8,819 nucleotides of DNA, from positions 1-8,819 of the forward strand of contig VGML01000081.1 in assembly GCA_016866415.1 (NCBI GenBank), given 5' to 3'. Below, one piece after another: positions 1 through 6,645 of the stretch (its first letter is position 1; each line of letters begins with the position of its first letter). Position numbers and translations under genes: made by a program. A model generated the notes under the pieces. It saw nothing but the letters and a program-made list of their open reading frames with translations. It did not search any database and was not told where the DNA came from. The stretch comes from Bacteroidota bacterium (GTDB lineage Bacteria; Bacteroidota; Bacteroidia; Flavobacteriales_D; Crocinitomicaceae).

Positions 1-23
1 TATGTTTTTCTCTTTTGAGGTTG

Positions 24-57
24 CAAATATACTATTTATTTAAATTTATAAATCAAA
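24..57 (-). promoter_or_regulatory. Candidate Bacteroidota-type promoter for a leftward gene outside the window
   Basis: Read on the minus strand, TATATTTG at 31-24 matches the Bacteroidota -7 consensus TAnnTTTG exactly. TTTG lies at 57-54 as a possible -33 element, with a 22-base spacer at the long end of the accepted range. It points away from ssb toward a gene whose start must lie left of base 1, because no ATG occurs on the minus strand between this box and the window edge. AT-rich DNA gives chance matches, so this is only a candidate. Confidence 0.35.
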
Positions 58-89
58 AAACGATAAAAAATAGCTTTTTTTTTAAAAAT

Positions 90-527
90 TTAAAATTCAT
101 CTTCATCGATTGTAAAGTCATCCATAGACGCTTCAAATGTATCTTCTTCATTGTCAATAATATCCTCTTGTATTCCATCTTCCTTGTTAGACGGCCGTAA
201 GATATTTGTTTTAGAAACATTTAAACGAATTTCTGATCTCAATGAACCATCCTCATTCGAATATGCTTTTGCAAAAGGTGTACCGATGACTTCAACTAAT
301 GTTCCGCGCTTCAAAAAATCAATTATTCGTAGATTTGAACCGTCTCTTTTCCAAATTGTACAATTAACCCATGTTGTTTTAGTTTTAACAAAACCGGTAC
401 GTTTGTCTTTCCAATTTTTATTATGAGCAACAGGAAAATTAATTGCGATTATTCCACGCTCCATGTTTTTTACGACAGCATCTTTACCGATATTCCCGAT
501 TAATCGCGTTTCGAATATTGTAGCCAT
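90..527 (-). CDS. ssb: Single-stranded-DNA-binding protein (secondary-type SSB)
   Basis: This 145-residue protein should bind single-stranded DNA through one OB fold and protect it during replication, repair or recombination in the cytoplasm. The OB fold covers about residues 1-112. The family pattern is visible in LIGNIGKDA at 9-17, the TTWVNCTIW strand at 51-59 with aromatic W53 and W59, and the FLKRGTLVEVIG strand at 71-82. Residues 115-145 form a disordered acidic tail rich in Asp and Glu, as in SSBs that recruit partners. The last residues are DEDEF: the terminal Phe is kept, but the Pro usually before it is replaced by Glu. The sequence resembles the smaller accessory SSB class of Bacteroidota more than the canonical SSB beside mutY, though I judge this from memory. 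The ATG at 527 is the natural start. It lies 71 bp behind the slyD-like gene on the same strand. Confidence 0.88.
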   Translation of the reverse strand: MATIFETRLIGNIGKDAVVKNMERGIIAINFPVAHNKNWKDKRTGFVKTKTTWVNCTIWKRDGSNLRIIDFLKRGTLVEVIGTPFAKAYSNEDGSLRSEIRLNVSKTNILRPSNKEDGIQEDIIDNEEDTFEASMDDFTIDEDEF

Positions 528-544
528 TGGTGATTGAATTTAAA

Positions 545-552
545 CGAAAGTA
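545..552 (-). promoter_or_regulatory. Weak -7 box candidate upstream of ssb
   Basis: TACTTTCG on the minus strand differs from TAnnTTTG at one position and sits 17 bases before the ssb ATG. That is close to the spacing of the better boxes before the MutS2 gene, pyrG and the speDE fusion. No TTG is found at the -33 distance. It could give ssb a promoter of its own apart from the genes behind it. Confidence 0.25.
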
Positions 553-598
553 AAGAAATAAATTATAACTTATTCACTTTCAGAAAAAAAACTTCACA

Positions 599-1105
599 CT
601 AGTGTTGATGAACATGCTCACTGTGAACGTGACCGTTTGCGATTTCTTCCTCAGTAGCATTTCTTACATCCAAAATTTCACCAGTAAAATGTAAATCTGT
701 TCCGGCTAAAGGATGATTAAAATCCATTTTCACATGTTCATCTGTTACTTCCATAATCGTACCTCTTAAATGATTACCGTATGAATCACTCATTGGAACA
801 ACAGAACCTACTTGAAACATAACATCATCAAAATTTCCATTTTCATCATGGAAAATATTTGAAGGAATCATAGCAATGTGTTGTGGATCATGATTTCCAT
901 AAGCATTGGCTGCTTCAATTTTAAAATCAAACCTATCACCAGTAATTTTTTATGATAAATTATCTTCGAAATCAGGAAGCATGGTTCCTACACCATATAA
1001 AAAAACTAACGGATTCGTTTCGTTTGTTTCTTCGATTTGCTCGTGATTTTGAGCATTGAATAGCTTGTACTTTAACGAAACTACCTTGTTAGTTGAAATT
1101 TGCAT
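599..1105 (-). pseudogene. slyD: SlyD-type FKBP peptidyl-prolyl isomerase, interrupted by an in-frame TAA
   Basis: Reading from the ATG at 1105, one frame encodes a 168-codon SlyD-like protein with a single TAA at codon 52 (bases 952-950). The first part carries the FKBP core (MQISTNKVVSLKYKL at the start, then PLVFLYGVGTMLPDFEDNL at 32-50). After the stop the same frame continues with KITGDRF, AYGNHDPQ and the inserted IF chaperone domain. It ends with DFNHPLAG, the ATEEEIANGHVH motif and a His-rich tail, as in metal-binding SlyD. E. coli SlyD has Gly where the stop falls. No frameshift is needed, so this is one nonsense change or a base-call error. Translation restarting at the next ATG (871) would give 90 residues without the catalytic FKBP half. 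An intact protein would be a cytoplasmic prolyl isomerase/chaperone. The start lies 18 bp after the speDE fusion, suggesting one transcript. Confidence 0.8.
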
Positions 1106-1123
1106 TTTATCTGATTATTTAAT

Positions 1124-2407
1124 TTATTTTTTCAAAAGTTCTTTTACAAAATTCGGAGTGGCAAAGGATGCGAAGTGAATGTCTTCGTTATAATATCTCA
1201 ATCCTTTGTTCGAAACAAAATCAGCAATTTCGCCTTTGTTTGATATGGTCTTAGGATTCAAATCACCTTTAATTCCATATTGAAAACTCCACATTCCTGT
1301 AGGGTAGGTGGGAACAAAAAACAATGAAACAGGCGCATTATCTTTTCCAAAAATAACTTGTAACGTATGATTCAATTCAGCAAATGCTTTATCGTTGAAT
1401 TTTGGTGATTCACCTTGAGCAACGAGAATACCTGTTTCTTTCAAGGCATTGTAACAATTCGTGTAAAATTCAACTGAGAATAGACCTTCAGCAGGACCAA
1501 CAGGATCTGAACCATCAACAATGATTATATCGTATGTATTTGGTTTTACATTTTTCAAAAACGCGATACCATCGTCAACAATTAATTCCAATTTCGGATT
1601 GTCAAAAGCTGCGGCGATATTTGGTAAAAATTCCTTGCAAGCATCAATTACAGCACCATCGATCTCAACCATGGTGACTTTCTCAACATGATCGTGTCTT
1701 AAAATCTCACGAACTGTTCCACCATCACCACCACCTATCACTAAAATATTTTTAGCTGAAGGCAAGGTAAATAGGGCTGGGTGGGATATCATTTCGTGGT
1801 AATGAAATTCATCATTTTCGGTAGTCATTACCATATCGTCCAACGCAAGCATTTTTCCATACTTATATGATTCCAAAATACGAACACGTTGAAAAGGAGA
1901 TTCAACATCAAAAAACACATCTCCTGTAAATCGTAAAGAAAGCGCTTGATTTTCATCCTTGTCTGTAAACCAAACATTACGAGTGAAAAACTCAGGATTT
2001 CGCCATTCAGATGCTTTCTGACGCATTGTTGAAATATCAAAATCATTTCTCGTCAGTAAGTTCACTGAACCACGCTTCATTTCAATCGCAGAGTAGGATT
2101 TCGCTCCAAAACATTCCTTTAAATGATCGAAAGAGATCCATGCATTCATCTCACCACAGGTAAATAGATCAACTGCTGCATAGCCATATTCTGGCCATGT
2201 ATGAATTGCCAAATGGCTCTCTTGGATAACCACAACGCCCGAAACACCATAAGGAGAAAAATGATGAAAAGTCGAATTAATAACTGTTGCACCTGCTTTT
2301 TGCGCTGCCCCAACCATATCCCGCTCGATTCCTGCAACATCATTCATTACATGTGGTTCACAATTCATAAATTCGACCAAAATGTGGTTTCCTAAAGCTA
2401 TACTCAT
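1124..2407 (-). CDS. Fused S-adenosylmethionine decarboxylase / spermidine synthase
   Basis: This 427-residue bifunctional enzyme should decarboxylate S-adenosylmethionine and then transfer the aminopropyl group to putrescine, making spermidine. Residues 1 to about 120 are a prokaryotic pyruvoyl-type AdoMet decarboxylase (SpeH/SpeD class). The self-cleavage site is E63-S64 within QESHLAIHTWPE, Ser64 becomes the pyruvoyl group, and His69 and Cys84 (FTCGE) match the processing and catalytic residues of the Thermotoga enzyme, offset by one. Residues from about 140 to 427 are the aminopropyltransferase, with the GGGDGG nucleotide loop at 225-230, the acidic VEID strand at 247-250 and the catalytic loop VDGSDPVGPAE at 297-307 (Asp298, Asp301). 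The ATG at 2407 is chosen because the decarboxylase family begins exactly there. The frame stays open further upstream but that part has no family match and runs antisense into the epimerase gene. The usual symbols would be speH or speD joined to speE. No putrescine-forming gene is in the window. Confidence 0.93.
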   Translation of the reverse strand: MSIALGNHILVEFMNCEPHVMNDVAGIERDMVGAAQKAGATVINSTFHHFSPYGVSGVVVIQESHLAIHTWPEYGYAAVDLFTCGEMNAWISFDHLKECFGAKSYSAIEMKRGSVNLLTRNDFDISTMRQKASEWRNPEFFTRNVWFTDKDENQALSLRFTGDVFFDVESPFQRVRILESYKYGKMLALDDMVMTTENDEFHYHEMISHPALFTLPSAKNILVIGGGDGGTVREILRHDHVEKVTMVEIDGAVIDACKEFLPNIAAAFDNPKLELIVDDGIAFLKNVKPNTYDIIIVDGSDPVGPAEGLFSVEFYTNCYNALKETGILVAQGESPKFNDKAFAELNHTLQVIFGKDNAPVSLFFVPTYPTGMWSFQYGIKGDLNPKTISNKGEIADFVSNKGLRYYNEDIHFASFATPNFVKELLKK

Positions 2408-2430
2408 TTGATGTCTATATTTAAGTGGCG

Positions 2431-2438
2431 CAAAATTA
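2431..2438 (-). promoter_or_regulatory. -7 box upstream of the AdoMet decarboxylase/spermidine synthase gene
   Basis: TAATTTTG on the minus strand is an exact match to TAnnTTTG and ends 23 bases before the ATG at 2407, implying a leader of under about 20 bases. No TTG occurs at the -33 distance. It probably also drives the slyD-like gene downstream. Position and consensus support it, but it is not proven. Confidence 0.4.
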
Positions 2439-2502
2439 AGCTTTTCTTTGGTTTTTAGACTGTTTGAAATGATTATTTTGATTAGGTAATAACAATTTAA
2501 AA

Positions 2503-2532
2503 TTGGCTTAATTGAGATTCTAATTATTTTCG
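2503..2532 (+). promoter_or_regulatory. Candidate promoter of the aldose 1-epimerase homologue
   Basis: TTG at 2503-2505 and TATTTTCG at 2525-2532 are separated by 19 bases, the spacing expected for Bacteroidota promoters. The -7 box has one mismatch to TAnnTTTG. Only 5 bases lie between the box and the ATG at 2538, so transcription from here would start at or next to the start codon and give a leaderless mRNA. Confidence 0.3.
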
Positions 2533-2537
2533 CATTT

Positions 2538-3386
2538 ATGGTTGAAATTCGAAACGAAAAAGTTGTTGCCAAAATCAATACAAACGGTGCAGAATTAATT
2601 GAACTTTCAAAGATTGATGGTAAGAATGTTCTATGGAAAAAAGATGAACAAATTTGGAATCGCATCGCTCCAAATCTATTTCCAATTGTAGGAAGATTAA
2701 AAGACGACCAATTTCGTTACGACGGAAAAGTCTATTCCATGTCTCAACACGGATTCGCTCGAAACCGGACATTTCAATTGATTGAAAAATCAGAATTGAA
2801 AGTTATCTTTAGACTTTATTCGGATGAGATTACGAAAAAAGAATATCCGTTCGATTTTATTTTTGATGTTCAATATCAGCTAATTGAATCAGTATTGCAT
2901 ATGAAATACCGAGTAGAAAATAGGGGAGAAGAGCTTTTACCTTATTCAGTTGGTGGACATCCAGGATTTGCGATTGAAGAAAAATTAACTGATTATTATT
3001 TGGATTTTGGACAATCGTTTTCAGCTAAGCAATGGCTATTGGAAGGCCCCTACTATTCAGGAGAAACGGTAAATTTGACCATTGACAAAATGTTAGAACT
3101 CGTTTATTCACTTTTGGAAAAAGATGCCATTGTTATTAGAACACCGCCTTTCAACAGGGTAATTTTGGGACACAAGGATAGGGGAGGAGTGGTTGCAGTT
3201 TCTTACGATCAACTTGATGCGATTGGTTTTTGGAGTAAAACAGATGCACCTTTCTTTTGTATTGAACCTTGGTGGGGTTGGGCTGATCGAATTGATTCAA
3301 CTGGAAATTTCTTAGACAAAGAAGGGCTACATTTTCTCAATCCAACGGAGCAGAAAGAACATTCCTTTTGCATCGAATTACTTTAA
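2538..3386 (+). CDS. LacX-type aldose 1-epimerase family protein
   Basis: This 282-residue cytoplasmic protein belongs to the galactose mutarotase fold, subgroup LacX. The family interconverts alpha and beta anomers of aldoses, but the true sugar of LacX-type members is mostly unknown. Visible motifs are LFPIVGRLKDDQFRYDGK at about 47-64, QHGFAR at 70-75 (His71), GGHPGF at 139-144 (His141) and CIEPWWGWAD at 241-250, where Glu243 would be the catalytic base with the two His residues placing the sugar. Length is normal for the group. The ATG at 2538 fits the family N-terminus. The gene stands alone on the plus strand, divergent from the speDE fusion across 130 bp. Its last three codons overlap the end of the convergent MutS2 gene. 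Nothing nearby suggests a sugar pathway, so substrate cannot be inferred from context. Confidence 0.88.
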   Translation: MVEIRNEKVVAKINTNGAELIELSKIDGKNVLWKKDEQIWNRIAPNLFPIVGRLKDDQFRYDGKVYSMSQHGFARNRTFQLIEKSELKVIFRLYSDEITKKEYPFDFIFDVQYQLIESVLHMKYRVENRGEELLPYSVGGHPGFAIEEKLTDYYLDFGQSFSAKQWLLEGPYYSGETVNLTIDKMLELVYSLLEKDAIVIRTPPFNRVILGHKDRGGVVAVSYDQLDAIGFWSKTDAPFFCIEPWWGWADRIDSTGNFLDKEGLHFLNPTEQKEHSFCIELL

Positions 3387-5492
3387 AAATCGGAGTTTTT
3401 CACGTTCAACTTTAATGAGCGCATTGCCAAAAATCACTTCCAAATGTTTTTCCTTGATTTTATCGACAATTCCAATGCGATTGGTTCCCAATATCTGAAC
3501 TGAGGATCCAACTTTTATCAAATGTTGATTCAATGATTCTTGTTTCTTTTGCTTTGCAACGGTTACTTTTGGACTTTGCTTCTCCGCTTTGTGTTGTTGG
3601 ATTTTGACCTCAGTTTTTGATTTTTCAAGCTTCATGAAGTTCTTGATTTCTTCCAGCAATTGCAAATTTGCATCTTTTTTGCGCGATTTTAAATTGAACT
3701 TTTCAATAAACTGAAGCATTTTTTTACCTGCTGCCAATTGCTTGTTATTCTGTTCAATCATTGACTGCTGCGACCTCAAGCGGTTTTCGTAATGTTCCTT
3801 TTTCTCATTGAATCGTAAACGAGCCTCTTCCGCAGTTACCTGAGCTTCTTGATGTTCTCGGGATAAACGCTCAAAGTAGTTTTTTTCTTTTTGTAAATCA
3901 TTTAAAAGTCGATCCAACTTCACCTTTTTCTCATCCAAAAGACCTTTTGCAGTTGAAATGATCTCGGGTTTTATCCCATTCATTTTAGCTACCTCGAATG
4001 TAAACGAACTACCGGGTTGACCGATTGCGAATTCGTATTTTGGCTTCAACGTTTCTGAATCAAATAGCATACAGCCATTTTCAGCATTTTTCAGTGCGTT
4101 TGCTTTGAGCTTGATGTTGCTGTAATGCGTTGTAATGACTGCGTAAGCGGATTTTTTATACAATTCTTCAAAAAAAACTTCAGCTAAAGCTCCACCTAAT
4201 TCAGGATCAGAACCAGTTCCAAATTCATCTAAAAGTAACAATGTTCGATGGTTTGAAACTTTTAAAAAATAGTTCATCCGTTGCAAGCGATAAGAGTATG
4301 TAGATAACTCATTTTCAATAGATTGATTATCTCCAATGTCAGATAGAATCTGCTGAAAAAAACACGCTTTGCTATTTTCTTGAACTGGAATTAAAAGTCC
4401 TGATTGAAGCATCAATTGAAGTAATCCAACGGTTTTAAGCGTAATACTTTTTCCACCGGCATTCGGCCCAGAAATGACCAGCATCCGTTGATTTCCATTC
4501 ATCAGGATTCGCTGCGGCTTTGTTTCTTTTTTTACCAATGAATTCGACTTTCTCAAAATCGGGTGATACGCATCGATGTATTCAAAATCTGTCTTTCGGT
4601 TAATTCCAGGCAGTACAGCGTTCATTTCCAAAGCCAAACGACATTTTGCATTCAAGAAATCAAAGTCTACTAGACAATTTTGGTAAGCCACAATCAATGG
4701 GTAATGGACAGCGATATCGCTCGTGAGTTGTTTTAAAATCCGATGAATTTCCTTGCGTTCATCATCTAAAAGAAACTCCATTTCGTTATTTAGTGGAACG
4801 TTAACTTGCGGTTCGACATAAGTTAAATTTCCAGTTTTACTTGAGCCGTGGACATTTCCTGAAACTTTACGCTTGAAGGATGATTGAACAGAAAGCACGC
4901 GACGTTCATTAACGTATCCATCCGTGACATCGCCTAAAATCTGATCTTTCAAAAGTTTCCGCAATTCACGTTCAAAATTTCGATTTATTTGGTTTCGGAG
5001 CGTTTTAATTCGTTGTCGAATCTCATTTAAAAGGGGGGAGGCATCATCTTTGACGTTTCCTCCCCGGTCAAAAACAAGGTCGATTCGCTTATTTATTTCA
5101 TTATTGATCTCACAGTTTTCAACGATGATTTCAAGGTTTGGATAACGTTCTTTTCGAGATTCAAAAAATGTCACCAAACGATTTACTAATTCCGATGCTT
5201 GATAGATTCTACGAAAACCTTCAGTGGAAACTACTGAATTTTGAATTTTTAAAAGTTTAATCTCTTCTTTTAATTCCTCAAAATCTAACGCTGGAAAACT
5301 TTCATTTGAAATTCGAATTGTTTTTAATTCGTTCAATTGATTCAAATCAAATTCAAGTTGCGTGAAATTATTTGAAGGTTTTAAATCCTTAATTTTTTCA
5401 GAAGCCGTTTCTTCTATGACAAATTGCCCAAGCCATTCAATGATTAAATCGAATTCTAAATCAAGTAGTGTTTGTTTATCGCTCGCAGACAA
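3378..5492 (-). CDS. mutS2: MutS2-family DNA-binding ATPase lacking the Smr domain
   Basis: This 704-residue protein is a MutS2-type ABC ATPase. Relatives act on branched DNA or on collided and stalled ribosomes rather than in classical mismatch repair. Residues 1 to about 300 form the MutS core and clamp region. The ATPase follows, with Walker A GPNAGGKS at 342-349, the signature region STYSYRLQRM at 397-406, Walker B LLLLDEFGTGSDP at 418-430 and the TTHYSNIK switch at 454-461. Residues about 515-650 are charged coiled coil. The end (659-704) is a short KOW-like barrel, VGSSVQILGTNRIGIVDKI. The C-terminal Smr nuclease domain of B. subtilis MutS2 is absent, which fits the shorter length. The start is a TTG at 5492: an in-frame TAA lies four codons upstream and no other usual start occurs between. 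A consensus -7 box lies 19 bases before it. The stop codon lies inside the 3' end of the convergent epimerase gene. Confidence 0.92.
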   Translation of the reverse strand: MSASDKQTLLDLEFDLIIEWLGQFVIEETASEKIKDLKPSNNFTQLEFDLNQLNELKTIRISNESFPALDFEELKEEIKLLKIQNSVVSTEGFRRIYQASELVNRLVTFFESRKERYPNLEIIVENCEINNEINKRIDLVFDRGGNVKDDASPLLNEIRQRIKTLRNQINRNFERELRKLLKDQILGDVTDGYVNERRVLSVQSSFKRKVSGNVHGSSKTGNLTYVEPQVNVPLNNEMEFLLDDERKEIHRILKQLTSDIAVHYPLIVAYQNCLVDFDFLNAKCRLALEMNAVLPGINRKTDFEYIDAYHPILRKSNSLVKKETKPQRILMNGNQRMLVISGPNAGGKSITLKTVGLLQLMLQSGLLIPVQENSKACFFQQILSDIGDNQSIENELSTYSYRLQRMNYFLKVSNHRTLLLLDEFGTGSDPELGGALAEVFFEELYKKSAYAVITTHYSNIKLKANALKNAENGCMLFDSETLKPKYEFAIGQPGSSFTFEVAKMNGIKPEIISTAKGLLDEKKVKLDRLLNDLQKEKNYFERLSREHQEAQVTAEEARLRFNEKKEHYENRLRSQQSMIEQNNKQLAAGKKMLQFIEKFNLKSRKKDANLQLLEEIKNFMKLEKSKTEVKIQQHKAEKQSPKVTVAKQKKQESLNQHLIKVGSSVQILGTNRIGIVDKIKEKHLEVIFGNALIKVEREKLRFLK

Positions 5493-5511
5493 TTGTATTA
5501 TTTATTGTATT

Positions 5512-5519
5512 CAAATATA
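5512..5519 (-). promoter_or_regulatory. -7 box upstream of the MutS2-family gene
   Basis: TATATTTG on the minus strand matches TAnnTTTG exactly and lies 19 bases before the TTG start at 5492. This predicts a very short leader and supports the choice of that start. No TTG is seen at the -33 distance. The rest of the 137-bp gap up to 5629 is very AT-rich and holds only short weak inverted repeats. Confidence 0.45.
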
Positions 5520-5629
5520 GGCAACATATTATTTAGTGTAAATGTTTGATGAAGCAGCTTAAAAAGCTTTAATACTATTTTGTATTATAATTTATATTAT
5601 GTTAAATAGAGTTTAATATAAACTATAGA

Positions 5630-5983
5630 TTAGTCCTTCCAATTATCAAAACCTCCTTCTAAGTCAAATACTTTTTTAAATTCTGCTTTCTTAAGGTCTT
5701 TCGAAGCAGATGCACTCCTACCACCAGCAGCACAATAAACTAATACTGGTTTATTTTTATCCAATTTATTTGTTGCAGTTTCAACAAAACCTGCCTTAAA
5801 ATAATCGATGTTCATTGAGCCCTGAATTTTACCTTGCGCAACTTCGTCAGCTGTGCGGACATCTAAAATTTGTGCGTTCTTATCTTTCATTAATTTTTTA
5901 AACTCTTCTTGAGAAACGCGCTTTTGACCATAAGAACAAGTTGCTAACATAAAAAGGCCAAAAAATAAAGTAATTGCTTTCAT
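5630..5983 (-). CDS. Secreted single-domain rhodanese-like protein
   Basis: This 117-residue protein has an N-terminal export signal followed by one rhodanese domain, so it should act in the periplasm. Family members move sulfane sulfur through a cysteine persulfide, but the donor and acceptor here are unknown. The signal is MKAITLFFGLFMLATCSYGQ (1-20), with a hydrophobic core and likely signal peptidase I cleavage near Gly19-Gln20. Cys16 sits in LATC, a poor lipobox because Thr occupies the -1 position, so a lipoprotein is possible but less likely. The domain shows ILDVRTADE at 39-47 and the active loop CAAGGRS at 84-90, with Cys84 as nucleophile and Arg89 binding the anion, then LEGGFDNW at 108-115. 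Length is typical of single-domain rhodaneses. It is divergent from the PaaY-like gene across 74 bp. I see no convincing promoter or terminator. Confidence 0.9.
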   Translation of the reverse strand: MKAITLFFGLFMLATCSYGQKRVSQEEFKKLMKDKNAQILDVRTADEVAQGKIQGSMNIDYFKAGFVETATNKLDKNKPVLVYCAAGGRSASASKDLKKAEFKKVFDLEGGFDNWKD

Positions 5984-6057
5984 TTACATTGAGTTTGAAT
6001 TTACATTGCTAATTTAGCCACTTTGGTCTTAAAATGATATCTATTTAACATAATAAA

Positions 6058-6645
6058 ATGGCAATATACGAGTTTAATGGTTTCAAACCTGTCATAAAAC
6101 CTTCCAGTTTCATTCATCCGAAAGCAAGCGTAACCGGAAATGTAATTATTGGCGAAAACGTTTACGTTGGTCCTGGTGCTGCTATCCGCGGAGATTGGGG
6201 ACAAATAATCATCGAAGACGGTTGTAACATTCAAGAAAATTGCACGATCCATATGTTTCCAGGAACAACCGTTCATTTAAAAAAAGGAGCTCATGTTGGC
6301 CACGGGGCAATTATTCATGGTGCGATATTAGAGGAAAACTGTCTGATCGGAATGAATTCAGTCATAATGGATGATGTGATTATTGGTAAAGAGTCGATTG
6401 TCGGTGCCTTATGTTTCATTTCAGCCAATACAATTATTTCTGAGCGAAGTTTAGTCATTGGAAATCCGGCTAAAATCATAAAACAAGTATCCGAAGAAAT
6501 GATTGCTTGGAAAACCGAAGGCACAAAATTGTATCAAAAGCTACCTCAGGATTGTCATGCCTCCCTCCTGCCCTGCGAACCACTGACAGAAATCGAAGAA
6601 AATCGTCCGATTCAAGAAAAAAACTACCTAAAATGGAAGAAGTAA
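6058..6645 (+). CDS. Gamma-carbonic-anhydrase / PaaY-like hexapeptide-repeat protein
   Basis: This 195-residue protein is a left-handed beta-helix of hexapeptide repeats (about residues 18-140) followed by a C-terminal helix, and it should form a trimer with metal at the subunit interfaces. His65, His82 and His87 match the metal ligands of gamma carbonic anhydrases. Arg44, Asp46 and Gln59 (RGDWGQ, NIQENC) match the conserved active-site residues. The C-terminal part, EEMIAWKTEGTKLYQKLPQDC and CEPLTEIEENR, closely follows PaaY and CaiE. PaaY is a thioesterase-like accessory protein of phenylacetate breakdown, but none of that pathway is visible here. Either carbonic anhydrase activity or acyl-CoA thioester hydrolysis is possible, and sequence alone does not decide. 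The ATG at 6058 fits the family start MAIYEFNGFKPVI. A 9-bp inverted repeat overlaps its stop codon. Confidence 0.88.
   Translation: MAIYEFNGFKPVIKPSSFIHPKASVTGNVIIGENVYVGPGAAIRGDWGQIIIEDGCNIQENCTIHMFPGTTVHLKKGAHVGHGAIIHGAILEENCLIGMNSVIMDDVIIGKESIVGALCFISANTIISERSLVIGNPAKIIKQVSEEMIAWKTEGTKLYQKLPQDCHASLLPCEPLTEIEENRPIQEKNYLKWKK

Noticed and set aside
65..80. A-tract, TAGC, T-tract hairpin downstream of ssb
   Set aside because: The stem has only A-T pairs; too weak to call a terminator, though transcription may end somewhere near it.
15..426. Plus-strand open frames opposite ssb (15-200 and 151-426)
   Set aside because: They lie antisense to a clear ssb gene and have no recognisable motifs.
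1828..2395. Open frames in other registers within the decarboxylase/synthase gene (1828-2046, 2146-2343, 2201-2395)
   Set aside because: They are shadows of a well-supported enzyme gene.
2474..2480. TATTTTG as an alternative -7 box for the epimerase gene
   Set aside because: It is one base short of the TAnnTTTG pattern and has no TTG at the right distance upstream.
2408..2665. N-terminal extension of the AdoMet decarboxylase/spermidine synthase frame by 86 codons up to 2665
   Set aside because: The extension has no family similarity and runs antisense into the epimerase gene. The decarboxylase family begins exactly at the ATG at 2407.
5556..5568. AGCTT-AAA-AAGCT hairpin between the rhodanese and MutS2 genes
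   Set aside because: A five-base stem with a three-base loop in AT-rich DNA is expected by chance; no clear U-tract follows on the transcribed strand.
5982..6008. Ten-base direct repeat ATTTACATTG, two copies 17 bases apart, between the rhodanese and PaaY-like genes
   Set aside because: Two short AT-rich copies alone do not support an operator or mobile-element footprint; possible but unsupported.
6001..6524. Minus-strand open frames opposite the PaaY-like gene (6001-6276 and 6315-6524)
   Set aside because: They are antisense to a clear hexapeptide-repeat gene and have no family features.
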